Source of the DNA: Hemibagrus wyckioides
Taxonomy: Eukaryota; Chordata; Actinopteri; Siluriformes; Bagridae
Assembly (NCBI RefSeq): GCF_019097595.1
Contig: NC_080715.1
Coordinates: 8,831,073-8,895,072 of the forward strand
Direction: 5' to 3'
DNA length: 64,000 bases
Shown here piece after piece: positions 1 to 24,149 of the stretch. The notes below the pieces were generated by a model. That model saw only the letters and a list, made by a program, of their open reading frames with translations, had not been told where the DNA came from and searched no databases. Position 1 is the stretch's first letter; the number at the start of each line of letters is the position of its first letter. The position numbers and the translations under genes were made by a program.

Positions 1-228
1 CTTGAGATTGTGCCTGCTCCAGTTGTGTTGATTAAGATTTTGGACCTTCAGTGAGAAGAGGCCAACCCTGCTCGATGGACAAGCTCCAGTTGGATACTGC
101 TTCATGAAGATTTCGGACATACGAAGAGAAGATGCCAACCCCATGTGTATAACATTTTATATCTGTATCTATATCTATGCTGTATCTCCATCATTGAGCA
201 TTTGAAGGCTTCGGCATGGAGGAGTTGG

Positions 229-289
<61 letters not shown>

Positions 290-490
290 GGTTCCTCTCA
301 AGGTCTTTCTCAAGGTTAGAGTTTTACCTTGCCACAGTCACCTCAGGCTTCTTCATTTGGGATTATGTATTAATAGAAATGAATTTATATTTAAGTCTAA
401 TATTAATCTTGAACTTTTTGTCTAATATTAATCTTGATATTATGTTCTGTAAAACTGCTTTGAGAACTATACAAATAAATTGAACTGAAT
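1..490 (+). repeat. Retroposon-like interspersed repeat, copy 1
   Basis: The 3' part reads 'ctgctttgagaactatac' followed by a tail built from 'aattgaactg' units. It is preceded by a 'ggttcctctcaaggtctttc' block. The same two blocks recur at 36925-37145 and 62330-62690 and in reverse at 23790-24010, so this is a dispersed family. The open frames here are leucine- and serine-rich products of the microsatellite and are not believable genes. The family is not named here. Confidence 0.6.
231..290. repeat. (CTGT)n/(CTAT)n microsatellite
   Basis: A run of tctg units changes into tcta units. It lies inside the retroposon copy and generates the spurious serine/leucine-rich frames. Confidence 0.95.
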
Positions 491-1040
491 TGAACTACAG
501 TATTGATTCACTCTGCTATGATAGCTTATGATCATATGAAATCTTATGAATCTATCTACAGTATTGATTCACTCTGCTGTAATAGATTTAGGAAACAAAG
601 CCTCTTCAATTCCACTTCTTTAGTTATTAACATGCTCCATTGTTCACTTTGAACCACTGCAACACAGTCATGTGTACGATAATGACATATGGAAAGATTT
701 AAAGGGATTTTATGCTGAGATCTGGACTGGGTTAGGGTTTTGGGTTAGGTTTTGTTTGAAATGTGACAAGTTACAGTTTACTTCTGGCTCTAGGCTTTGG
801 ATATCATCTTCAAACAGAATTCCGAGTACAAAAATATACAGAGCTCTGGATCGGGTTAAGTCTTTGTGAAGTCTGCTGTTTCAGCATATGGCATGGTACA
901 ATTAAGATGTTTCAGTTAAAATGTCCTTCATCAGAAGGAAAAAGTGATTCCAGACACAGAAAAGTTATTTAAGAAGAGAAGTGAATTAGAAGTAAACTTT
1001 TTAAAAATGAAATTTGTTTTGATTCCCATTATTGCCCCAT
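491..1040. other. Unassigned stretch
   Basis: AT-rich sequence with short duplicated words: 'acagtattgattcactctgct' begins twice, near 498 and 559. No exon, splice pair or repeat family could be supported. Confidence 0.5.
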
Positions 1041-1149
1041 CATGAGGGGCAATAGTGGCTGTGGGTTGTTGATCGGAGGATCAGGGTTCAAGCCCCAGTA
1101 CTGTGTAAAGTGTGCTGTAATATTTATGTGACAAATAGTGCTGTAATAT
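1041..1149 (+). mobile_element. tRNA-derived SINE, 5' part
   Basis: Contains a box-B-like 'gggttcaagcccc', then 'gtgtgctgtaat', as in the more complete SINE at 32030-32260. The copy stops at a TA where a stack of Tc1-like elements begins. The matching tail ('gctgtaatgtat...aataaaggct') appears at 3870-3915, so the SINE seems to have been split by the insertions. Confidence 0.55.
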
Positions 1150-1150
1150 A

Positions 1151-1703
1151 CACTACCAGTCAAAAGTTTGGACACACCTTCTAATTCCACGGTCTTTCCT
1201 GATGTTTATTTCTTTCTACATTGTAAAACAATGCTGAAGGCGGCCGAAATCCACAATAATGTCGTTTGAGCAGTTGATATTGAGATATGTCTGCTACTGA
1301 TGCTCTGTAAAGCCTTCATAACGCCTCTAATCTGAGGCGCTGTTAATTGGTGATTTCTGAGGCTGGTCACTCTAAATGAACTTCTCCTCTGCAGCAGAGG
1401 TAAGTTTTGGTCTTGCTTTACTGGGATGGTCTTCATGTGAGCCAGTTTCATCATGGTGCTTGATGGGTTTTGCAAATGCACTTGACAATACTGTTCTTGC
1501 AAGAACTATTCCAGAACACCTGACCTTCGTGTCTTAAAATAACAACTGACTGTTTTTTGTTGTCATTACATATGGATTACTTAAGTCCATGTGTGTGATT
1601 TCATAGTTTTGAAATCTCCAGTATTGTTCTAGAATGTAGAAAATAAATCCCTAAACAAAAAACACTGAATTAAAAGATGTGTCCAAACCTTTGACTGGTA
1701 GTG
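1151..1703. mobile_element. Non-autonomous Tc1-like transposon (element A)
   Basis: Terminal inverted repeats begin 'cactaccagtcaaaagtttg' on the left and match the reverse complement of the right end ('ttgactggtagtg') with few mismatches. TA dinucleotides flank both ends. The interior resembles the end of a Tc1 transposase gene read on the minus strand, but the longest frame (about 98 codons) is not a whole transposase. About 553 bp, so an internally deleted copy. Confidence 0.85.
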
Positions 1704-1709
1704 TATATA

Positions 1710-1940
1710 CAGTTGCAAGAAAAAGTATGTGAACCCTTTGGGATTACTTGGATTTCTGCATAAATTGGTCATAAAATGTGTTCTGATCTTCATCTAAGTC
1801 ACAACAATAGAAAAACACAGTCTGCTTAAACTAATACCACACAAACATTATATGTTTTCATGTTTTTATTGAACACAACATGTAAACATTCACAGTGCAG
1901 GGTGGAAAACGTATGTGAACCTTTGGGTTTGTGTATATAT
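1710..1940. mobile_element. Truncated Tc1-like element (element B)
   Basis: Starts right after a TA with the Tc1-type terminus 'cagttgcaagaaaaagtatg' and contains a second 'gtatgtgaacctttggg' near 1911-1927. No matching full right terminus or transposase is present. It abuts element A on the left and a short (TA)n run before element C on the right. Confidence 0.65.
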
Positions 1941-1954
1941 ATATATACACATAC

Positions 1955-3336
1955 ATTGAGGGAAAAAAATTATTTGATCCCCTACTGATTTTGTACGTTT
2001 GCCCACTGACAAAGAAATGATCAGTCTGTAATTTTAATGGTAGGTTTATCTGAACAGTGAGAGACAGAATAACAACAGATCCTCTCCAAGTCATTAAGGA
2101 TTTGTGGCTGACCCTTCAGCTCCCTCCACAGATTTTCTATGGGATTAAGGTCTGGAGACTGGATAGGCCACTACAGGACCTTTTTGCTTCTTTTTGAACC
2201 GCTCCTTTGTTGCCTTGGCCGTGTGTTTTGGGTCATTGTCAGGCTGGAATATCCATCCACAACCCATTTTCAATGCCCTGGCTGAGGGAAGGAGGTTCTC
2301 ACTCAAGATTTGACGGTACATGGCTCCGTCCATCGTCCCGTTGATGCGGTGCGGTTGTCCTGGCCCCCTTAGCAGAAAAACACCCCCAAAGCATAATGTT
2401 TCCACCTCCATGTTTGACGGTGGCGATGGTCTTCTTGGGGTCATAGGCAGCATTCCTCCTCCTCCAAACACGACGAGTTGAGTTGATGCCAAAGAGCTGG
2501 ATTTTGGTCTCATTTGACCACAACACTTTCACCCAGTTCTCCTCTGAATCATTCAGATGTTCACTGGCAAACTTCAGATGAGCCTGTACATGTGCTTTCT
2601 TTAGCAGGGGGACCTTGCGGGCGCTACTGGACTTCAGTCTTTCATGGCGTAGTGTGTTACCAATTGTTTTCTTGGTGTCTATGGTCCCAGCTGCCTTGAG
2701 ATCATTGACAAAATCCTCCAGTGTAATTCTGAGCTGATTCCTCGCCGTTCTCATGATCACTGAAACTCCATGAGGTGAGATCTTGCATGGAGCCCCAGAC
2801 CGAGGAAGATTGACAGTCCTTTTGTGTTTCTTCCATTTGGGAATAATCGCACCAGCTGTTGTCACCTTCTCACCAAGCTGCTTGGCGATGGTCTTGTAGC
2901 TCATTCCAGCCTTGTGTAGGTCTACAATCTTGTCCCTGACATCCATGGACAGCTCTTTGGTCTTGGCCATGATGGAGAGTTTGGAATCTGATTGATTGCT
3001 TCCTTCTGTGGACAGGTGTCTTTCATACAGGTAACAAGCTGAGATTAAGAGCCCTCCCCGAGAGTGCTCCTACTGTAATCTCAGCTCATTACCTGTATAA
3101 AAGACACCTGGGAGCCAGAAATCTTTCTGATTGATAGGGGATCAAATACTTATTTCACTCATTAAAATGCAAATCAATGTAGAACTTTTCTGAAATGCGT
3201 TTTTCTGGATTTTTTTGTTGTTATTCTGCCTTGCTGTTCAAATACACCTACCCTTAAAATTACAGACTGATCATTTCTTTGTCAGTGGGCAAACGTACAA
3301 AATCAGCAGGGGATCAAATCATTTTTTCCCTTACTG
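1955..3336 (-). mobile_element. Tc1-like transposon with decayed transposase (element C)
   Basis: Both ends carry the inverted repeat 'gaggga..aaatYatttgatcccct', followed by an inner inverted segment with 'gtacgtttgcccactgacaa' on one side and its complement at 3283-3302. About 1.38 kb. The transposase is on the minus strand. Upstream of it, near 3015-3112, lies a long hairpin in which 'agctgagatta' and 'taatctcagct' face each other. TA flanks the element. Confidence 0.85.
2095..2970 (-). pseudogene. Tc1-like transposase pseudogene of element C
   Basis: The frame begins [10 protein letters not shown] at 2970 and runs to 2299. The rest of the protein continues in another frame (2513-2145), so at least one frameshift lies near 2370-2400. 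A second break near 2150-2165 shifts the expected '[11 protein letters not shown]' block out of frame. Domains in order: paired-like helix-turn-helix (about residues 1-60), second DNA-binding helix region, then the DDE catalytic region. The first catalytic block reads 'LWSNETK', with Asn where Tc1 transposases have Asp. The second block 'DNDPKHT' is present. The lost acidic residue plus two frameshifts make it inactive. Confidence 0.85.
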
Positions 3337-3344
3337 TATATATA

Positions 3345-3867
3345 CAGCTCTGAAATAATAATATAATTAGTTTCTTATGTTTTTTTCTTCCAGGTTCATG
3401 TATTGGTGAGATGAAGGGTTTTGTTTCATTTTTTGTGAACTGCTGACAATATTTCTCCTAAATTCAAAATATAACTATTGTTATTTAGAGTGTATATTTA
3501 AAGGAAATGACAACACATCAAAATAACCCAAGATCATGCAGTATTTGCAGAGCTTTAATAACTCAAATAAAACAAAATGCAAATAATTTGTAAACAAATT
3601 GTGTTAATGCTTTGGCTAAATAACATTAAGAAATCAGTATTTGGTGGAATAACCCCGATCTGCATGCGTTTTGGCTCCGTGATCTCCACCAGTCTTTCAC
3701 ATTGCTGTTGGGGAACTTTATACCACTCTTTTTGCAAAAAAGCAAACAGCTCAGCTTTGCTTGATGGTTTGTGACCATCCATCTTCCTCTTGATGACATT
3801 CCAGAGGTTTTCAATAGCGTTCAAATCTGGAGATTGGGCAGTGCTCTCTCATTTTTTTCCAGATCTG
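3345..3867 (-). mobile_element. Internally deleted Tc1-like element (element D)
   Basis: The left end 'cagctctgaaa' matches the complement of the right end 'tttttccagatctg', with TA on both sides. The minus-strand frame 3824-3555 keeps only the C-terminal part of a transposase: 'AIENLWNVIKRKM' carries the last catalytic Glu of the DDE triad. About 523 bp, lacking the DNA-binding and first catalytic parts. Confidence 0.8.
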
Positions 3868-3869
3868 TA

Positions 3870-4062
3870 TATATGTGACAAATAAAGTGTGCTGTAATGT
3901 ATCTGCCACAAATAAAGGCTGCCAGTCAGTTTGGGGGAATGAGCAGAATGCTGTGGTTTACCAAACTGCTGCTGCAAGGCACTTAACCCTCACCTGTATA
4001 AATAAAAATGAGTTAAACGTAACTCACTCTGGATAAGGGTGTCTGCCAAATGCCATAATATG
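3870..4062 (+). mobile_element. SINE tail and V-SINE-like core
   Basis: Begins with 'gctgtaatgtat...aataaaggct', the probable continuation of the SINE broken at 1149. It is followed by 'ctctggataagggtgtctg', the conserved core seen in many fish SINEs. No coding potential. Confidence 0.6.
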
Positions 4063-4172
4063 TATTTGCATTCATCATTTTGATAATGAATATTTTGTTT
4101 GCGACTTCAAAAACAAAATTCCGATTCTGGTCATTTCCCAATTAAACCCAGGAGCAGTTTTCTCTCTCTTAC

Positions 4173-18007
<13,835 letters not shown>

Positions 18008-18062
18008 AATGCCCGAGGGTTGGAGGAATGGAGCAGTCTCCTAAACGCTGCGATGTCTTCTG

Positions 18063-18070
18063 TTTATAAA
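18063..18070 (-). promoter_or_regulatory. TATA box of the minus-strand receptor gene
   Basis: 'tttataaa' lies about 56 bp upstream of the ATG at 18007 on the minus strand. That would place the start site near 18035 and give a short 5' leader. An 'acaggaagc' Ets-type core lies further upstream at about 18114-18122, in keeping with blood-cell expression. Both are inferences from position. Confidence 0.5.
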
Positions 18071-18160
18071 GTCTTCTCGCTGAGGAAACAAGCTGCCAGT
18101 GAAACAAGGACGAAGGCTTCCTGTGTCACGCTATGCGTGCTGACGCCCCAACACACGGTT

Positions 18161-18197
18161 TCTCACAACTGCGCGCGCTATCAGCGCAGTTGTGAGA
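18161..18197. promoter_or_regulatory. Perfect 14-bp inverted repeat upstream of the receptor promoter
   Basis: 'tctcacaactgcgc' (18161-18174) and its exact complement (18184-18197) are separated by 9 bp. It could extrude a cruciform, bind a dimer, or be the relic of a small inverted-repeat element. Located about 95 bp upstream of the TATA box. Confidence 0.6.
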
Positions 18198-18269
18198 GAA
18201 ACATAAGAGGGCGACATGTACATGTACATGTTACACTTAGAGTCCAGTAACTCGAGTGTCCAGTGCAGA

Positions 18270-18722
18270 AGGCTAACTCAACCCCACTAAACACAACCTG
18301 TTCAACCTCCTTCCGGAGGAGATACAGGTCCATCCGCACCAGAACCAGCAGGTTTAGGGACAGTTTTTTTTCCTTTACCGTAAATCTACTGAAATGTACA
18401 CTACACCATTAGGACACTCATGCTTACTATATACTATCATACTATATACTATCTGTATAAACACTGTATATTATCTGTTACTGTTGTACATACAATGTAC
18501 ATAATGCACACACAATTTATAATTATACTTTACCCTTTATCTGCTGTAAATACAACTTGCACATACTTCTCTATGCACACTCTGACGTAGCCTTAGTTAT
18601 TGATGTACATATTTATCTGCACTTGTTCATTTGCACAATTTCTACTATTCGCACTTCTGGTACAGCATTTCGTTGATATGTACCTGTGCTTTGCGATGAC
18701 AATAAAGTTGTATCTATCTATC
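18270..18722 (+). mobile_element. 5'-truncated LINE 3' end
   Basis: 'ccttccggaggagatacagg' onward encodes the frameshifted LINE C-terminus (RRYRSIRTRTSRF-like). The 3' UTR ends 'gcatttcgttgatatgtacc...gacaataaagttg' with a (tatc)n tail. Same general LINE class as at 5461-6192. Confidence 0.75.
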
Positions 18723-18961
18723 TGAGCACCTTAGGGATGAACTGGAACACCGAATGCACCCAAGACCTCCTGACCTCCAAAACCAGTGTCTGATTTCAGT
18801 AATGCTCCTGTAGCTGAATCAACATACACAAAGAAAAAAAAAAAAAAACTAGCACAAAGACCCAGCAAAATAAATAGTGAATAAATCAATATGCACTTGT
18901 GGACAGCAGAACCAGGCTGTCTGAATACACCAGGAACTTGACTTATAAATAATCTCTAACA

Positions 18962-19004
<43 letters not shown>

Positions 19005-20468
19005 AACATCTCTCTCTCTCGCTCTCTTGTTATTTCCCTGATGTGATGGGAAAACATGCCTGGATGTCACTTTAGTCTTGTTACAAGGAGAATATTAAAG
19101 TGGTGTTAGCTAGGGAAACTGTCACTTGTGTATTAAAGTGTAAATATAATGTCAGGGCTATAAATAGCTTTTAGTTTCTAATCTAATCGAAAGGGAACAG
19201 TTCGATGGCAGAAACAAATCCAAAATGGACCACAGCCTTTATCTTTCTCTCACTTCCATCCATTTCACCTTAATCAGACGTGAGTTGAAATAATTAAGGA
19301 AATATTTAGATGATTTATATTATCATATTTCTCTGGGCCATCAAAGCACAACTTAATAAAACCACAAGAAAAGCAACCCAGTCACTGTTATAACTGTCAT
19401 TATAGCTTACGGTATTTAATTCAGTGCATTTAACTGTTAATGTTTGTTCTGTATAGACACCAGTGAGCTTCATGAAGGTTCCCTGGAGTGTTTTGTTTTC
19501 TCTTGTGTGCAAGCTCCTCATCTTGCCTAGTTGCTGTGGTTTCCTGCATTAGGCTTCTAAGGAAAATGTGAACAATACTTATGTTCTGTGCCAAGTTGTT
19601 TTATAACATGAGATATTACGGTTTGTTTTTGTTTTTAAAAATTGAGCAGAAGCACTGTTCACTGTTAGCACACTGTAAAAAGTCTCCAGATTTAAACACT
19701 GGTAGGCAGAATAGCCTAAATGACCTGAAAATATTTTATATCGTAGACATATTCAGATTGGGTGCAACATTGAAGTGTGCAAATACAAAGGCATTGTGTT
19801 GTATAATGAAGAGCATTAAGGACACAAGTGCAGCTAATAGCAGTGAGCAGGTCTCTGGAGGTCACACCATCTGCCTCAGCTTTCAGACTCTCAAAATACG
19901 TTTGGCAGTGGAGCAAAAATATTTTGAGCAGGTCTTCACTGCCATCGAAGTGGGGCAAAGACACAACTCTAGAACCAACTAAGTTAGACTCCTACCTTAC
20001 CAGAAGAGAATAGATTGAAGATGAAGAGCTAAAGCACACAAGGATTCAAATACATAAAAAATAAGGGGAGTAGTCAAGACACGTACATGCAGTGAAGGCT
20101 GCCATCTTGGATTGAAGGGGAAAAACCCTTTAGGTACATGAAAACACGGAAGACACGGAGGTGTTCACAAGGGGTTATGATACTTTTGTTATTACATGTA
20201 ATTATGTAAATAATTTTGTTATTACATGTTATTGCATCAACATCGCCACTGATTTGCGGCTCTAAGTAAACATGATGCATCTGATAAACAGTTCAATGTT
20301 TATATTGGGTTTTGTCGTGTAAAAATAAACCGTCATAAATGATGTCAGATATTTATTCACATTTAATGTAATATAGCAATCAACAGCATTCAAGTAAAAA
20401 CAAATAGAAATATTTTAGTGGAAAAAAGGAGAAAAAAATGTTTTTGTTTAGCTTGTAGCACTAACTCT
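18723..20468. other. Mostly unassigned sequence with (CT)n tract and a weak gag-like remnant
   Basis: A (CT)n tract lies at 18961-19023. The minus-strand frame 19964-19716 begins 'MSLPHFDGSEDLLKIFLLH', a pattern seen in Gypsy-type gag proteins ('FDGS...FLLHCQTYFE'), but it decays after about 40 codons. Nothing else supported. Confidence 0.4.
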
Positions 20469-20565
<97 letters not shown>

Positions 20566-20593
20566 GATAGATAGATAGATACATACATACATA
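20469..20593. repeat. (GATA)n microsatellite
   Basis: About 25 to 30 units, then 'tacatacatacttacttact'. It is the tail side of the adjacent reverse-oriented LINE, so it probably grew from the LINE tail. Confidence 0.95.
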
Positions 20594-21440
20594 CTTACTT
20601 ACTTACATACTTACTTTATTCATCCCAAAGGGAAATTCACAGCTTCCAGCAGTATCAACAAACACAGGTAACAGATAAAATAGGAAGGAATATAACAAAA
20701 AATACTAAAATGCCCAAATTTCGGGTACAAAAATATAACAAACAATATATCAAATAACAAAATATTACACAATTTAACAAAATATAGCAGAAAAATACTA
20801 AATACAGAGATATAAGGAATAAATATAGAGAATTAGATGAAAACAAGATAAGTAATGTGCAAAACAAGTGTTTAAGGTCACAGACCTAGTTGATGTGCAA
20901 AACCTGTTTATGTGCAAAAACTGTGTGTTTATGAGTCCCGTGCAAATCTCAGTTTACTGAGAGTTCTGTATAAACCGGAGTGTATTGTGTGTAGTGTGTG
21001 GTTTATTGTACAGTCCAGGACAGAGAGTAAGAGTAGTGTCATCACTGACTCCTCCCACCCTGTGTGGAATTAAAGAGTCGCATGGCATGGGGGAGGAACA
21101 GCCTCCTCATTCTGTCAGTGGAGCAGGGCAGTGACAGCAACCTGTCACTGAAGCTGCTTCTCTGTCTGGAGATGATGCTGTACAGTGGATGAAATGGATT
21201 GTCCATGATGGACAGGAGCCTGCTCAGCGCCCTCCTCTCTGCCACTGATGTCAGGCTGTCCAGTTCTGAGCCCACAATCGAGCCAGCCTTCCTCACCAGC
21301 TTGTCCAGATGTGAGATGTCCTTCTTCTTTATGCTGCCTCCCCAGCACACTGCCGCATAGAAGAGGGCACTCGCCACATCAGTCTGATAGAACATCTGCA
21401 GCAGCTTTTTGCAGATTTTGCAGAGCTCATTTTCAGCTGT
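20594..21440 (-). mobile_element. 5'-truncated LINE, RT C-terminus and 3' UTR
   Basis: The frame 21395-21042 reads 'MFYQTDVASALFYAAVCWGG' and 'LDKLVRKAGSIVG', the end of an L2/jockey-type reverse transcriptase, open to 'RLFNST'. The 3' UTR runs to 'tttattcatcccaaaggga' at about 20616. The 5' truncation is near 21440. Confidence 0.8.
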
Positions 21441-21926
21441 TTAAAAGTCAATGAATCCCTCTGTTCTGACTAAACCTAGAATTAGAATAGCGTATCATAT
21501 GCACTGAGCTCCTGCAGTGGAATAATGTGTATGCTAGCCAACTACAAACTAAGGCCAGCATCTTCATTAAAGATTCCATTCAGACAGGACACAGAATGTG
21601 TGAACCTTTGAAACAGCTTCTTTTCCGTCACATTAGCTGTCATCTCTTCCTGGGGCCTGGGGCAGCTATGACACAGCACCCCTGGAATGGAGAGGGTGGT
21701 AGGCTTCATGCAACTCAAACAGAAATAATTCCAAGAACTTGCTAGCATACAAAATAGTCTAGGCATACAGAGAGTCCAGAGACCCCATCAATCAACTGAA
21801 TTTAAGAACCAAGCAAAGAACAGAGAACACAGGGCATCTTAGATAGGCCAACTAAACAACGAACAAGTGAACTGTAATCAATGGAACATGCGACTTAACA
21901 AAAGAACATAAAGGACAATCCTGACA

Positions 21927-21991
<65 letters not shown>

Positions 21992-22045
21992 CTTACTTTA
22001 GCTACTTATCTTACCTATAAAATGGTCACATTCATTCACAAAATA
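21441..22045. other. Unassigned sequence with (ATT)n tract
   Basis: (ATT)n occupies 21928-21991. The remainder shows no gene or repeat I could name. Confidence 0.6.
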
Positions 22046-23293
22046 CACTATATTGCCAAAAGTATTCGCTCACCCATCCAAATAATCAGAATCAGGTGTT
22101 CCAATCACTTCCATGGCCACAGGTGTATAAAATCAAGCACCTAGGCATGCAGACTGTTTTTACAAACATTTGTGAAAGAATGGGTCGCTCTCAGGAGCTC
22201 AGTGAATTCCAGCGTGGAACTGTGATAGGATGCCACCTGTGCAACAAATCCAGTCGTGAAATTTCCTCGCTCCTAAATATTCCACAGTCAACTGTCAGCT
22301 GTATTATAAGAACGTGGAAGTGTTTGGGAACGACAGCAACTCAGCCACGAAGTGGTAGGCCACGTAAACTGACGGAGCGGGGTCAGCGGATGCTGAGGCG
22401 CATAGTGCGAAGAGGTCGCCGACTTTCTGCAGAGTCAATCGCTACAGACCTCCAAACTTCATGTGGCCTTCAGATTAGCTCAAGAACAGTGCGCAGAGAG
22501 CTTCATGGAATGGGTTTCCATGGCCGAGCAGCTGCATCCAAGCCATACATCACCAAGTGCAATGCAAAGCGTCGGATGCAGTGGTGTAAAGCACGCCGCC
22601 ACTGGACTCTAGAGCAGTGGAGACGCGTTCTCTGGAGTGACGAATCGCACTTCTCCATCTGGCAATCTGATGGACGAGTCTGGGTTTGGCGGTTGCCAGG
22701 AGAACGGTACTTGTCTGACTGCATTGTGCCAAGTGTAAAGTTTGGTGGAGGGGGGATTATGGTGTGGGGTTGTTTTTCAGGAGCTGGGCTTGGCCCCTTA
22801 GTTCCAGTGAAAGGAACTCTGAATGCTTCAGCATACCAAGACATTTTGGACAATTCCATGCTCCCAACTTTGTGGGAACAGTTTGGAGCTGGCCCCTTCC
22901 TCTTCCAACATGACTGTGCACCAGTGCACAAAGCAAGGTCCATAAAGACATGGATGACAGAGTCTGGTGTGGATGAACTTGACTGGCCTGCACAGAGACC
23001 TGACCTCAACCCGATAGAACACCTTTGGGATGAATTAGAGCGGAGACTGAGAGCCAGGCCTTCTCGTCCAACATCAGTGTGTGACCTCACAAATGCGCTT
23101 CTGGAAGAATGGTCAAAAATTCCCATAAACACACTCCTAAACCTTGTGGACAGCCTTCCCAGAAGAGTTGAAGCTGTTATAGCTGCAAAGGGTGGACCGA
23201 CGTCATATTGAACCCTATGGATTAGGAATGGGATGTCACTTAAGTTCATATGCGAGTCAAGGCAGGTGAGCGAATATTTTTGGCAATATAGTG
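22046..23293 (+). mobile_element. Apparently intact Tc1-like transposon
   Basis: 1248 bp flanked by TA on both sides (22044-22045 and 23294-23295). Ends are inverted repeats of about 29 bp: 'cactatattgccaaaagtat' on the left, and on the right the complement of 'atatttttggcaatatagtg', with one mismatch. A single open transposase gene fills it. This is the only transposon in the window with both termini and an unbroken frame. Confidence 0.93.
22180..23211 (+). CDS. Tc1-like transposase (open, DD34E)
   Basis: 343 residues from [10 protein letters not shown], the usual Tc1 transposase length; the frame is also open upstream to 22096, but this ATG fits the family start. It cuts and pastes its own element at TA sites in the nucleus. 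An N-terminal paired-like domain contains the helix-turn-helix '[16 protein letters not shown]', then the GRPR motif ('SGRPRKL', about residues 65-71), a second HTH, and the catalytic core. Catalytic residues visible: Asp in 'LWSDESH', Asp in 'FQHDCAPVH' and Glu in '[10 protein letters not shown]', with exactly 34 residues between the last two. The glycine-rich '[15 protein letters not shown]' box is intact. No stop or frameshift, so activity is possible but unproven. Confidence 0.93.
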   Translation: MGRSQELSEFQRGTVIGCHLCNKSSREISSLLNIPQSTVSCIIRTWKCLGTTATQPRSGRPRKLTERGQRMLRRIVRRGRRLSAESIATDLQTSCGLQISSRTVRRELHGMGFHGRAAASKPYITKCNAKRRMQWCKARRHWTLEQWRRVLWSDESHFSIWQSDGRVWVWRLPGERYLSDCIVPSVKFGGGGIMVWGCFSGAGLGPLVPVKGTLNASAYQDILDNSMLPTLWEQFGAGPFLFQHDCAPVHKARSIKTWMTESGVDELDWPAQRPDLNPIEHLWDELERRLRARPSRPTSVCDLTNALLEEWSKIPINTLLNLVDSLPRRVEAVIAAKGGPTSY

Positions 23294-23295
23294 TA

Positions 23296-23789
23296 TGTGC
23301 CCTTTTGAGCAGTGAACCTGTATATACTGGTAATGCCACCAGGGGGCAGACACAGACTACGGAAGCCGAACATGGTTTCAGGGCATCTACAGAATTAGGC
23401 TCATTATGTAAATGAGGTTTCTAAAGTATTCACAGCAACTCGCATATTAGCAATCACACAGTTGGCAGAAAACTTATCATCATCATCAACATCATCTTCA
23501 AGTATTATCCACTCCACATTCTAATGCCATTTAATCATGAGAGCTTGTGGACAGATTTATTGTCCTAGTTTAAACAACCTGTCAGGACAGAGAGAGGGTA
23601 CGATAAAGTATATAACAGGTGTTGAATTACTTGCTCCGCCTGCTATTACTTACTTAGTAAATTTGGAACATACTCTCCCTAAGGGAGTATTGGAACAGCA
23701 AGCTAATTTTTTTTCTCTATACACTGAAGACATTTGGGTTTGATATTAAAAAATTAAATTCACTTTAATTTTATTTGATCAGTGCTTTT
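23296..23789. other. Unassigned sequence
   Basis: No exon, repeat family or long frame supported apart from a short (atc)n-like patch near 23476-23500. Confidence 0.5.
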
Positions 23790-24010
23790 AACCATGGGCA
23801 TTGTCACAAAGCAGTTTTACAGAAATATAGTATATAGTATAAAATTTTTATTTATATTTATCCCTAATGAGCAAGCATGAAGCAACATTGGTGACAAAAT
23901 AACTTCCTCAGACAATACGAGGAAAAAACCTTGAGAGGTACCAGGGAACCTATCCTTATCTGGGTGACACCAGAGAGTGCGATTATAAATCACCTCCCTT
24001 CTATAACTGT
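23790..24010 (-). repeat. Retroposon-like interspersed repeat, copy 2 (reverse)
   Basis: 'tcacaaagcagttttacaga' and 'aaaaccttgagaggtacca' are complements of the tail and middle blocks of the copies at 1-490 and 36925-37145. Confidence 0.6.
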
Positions 24011-24149
24011 GCACTATATAGTCAAGAGCAAGGTGTTTTTGAGCAATTTTTAAGTATCAGCATGATTTCTGAATTCATGATAGTTTTAATACAAATTCCT
24101 TCCTGCCGTTGTCAGGATCACTGTAATATCTTAGAAGTAGAATGTGCAT

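Noticed and set aside
145..483. Leu/Ser-rich open frame
   Set aside because: Produced by the ctgt/ctat microsatellite and a retroposon tail.
1088..1105. Possible tRNA gene (box-B-like sequence)
   Set aside because: No cloverleaf could be drawn, and the same sequence is the head of a dispersed SINE.
20469..20593. Regular tandem repeats as a CRISPR-like array
   Set aside because: Pure tetranucleotide microsatellite without spacers, in a vertebrate genome.
22503..23339. 278-codon minus-strand open frame
   Set aside because: Antisense to the intact Tc1-like transposase; no family motif of its own.
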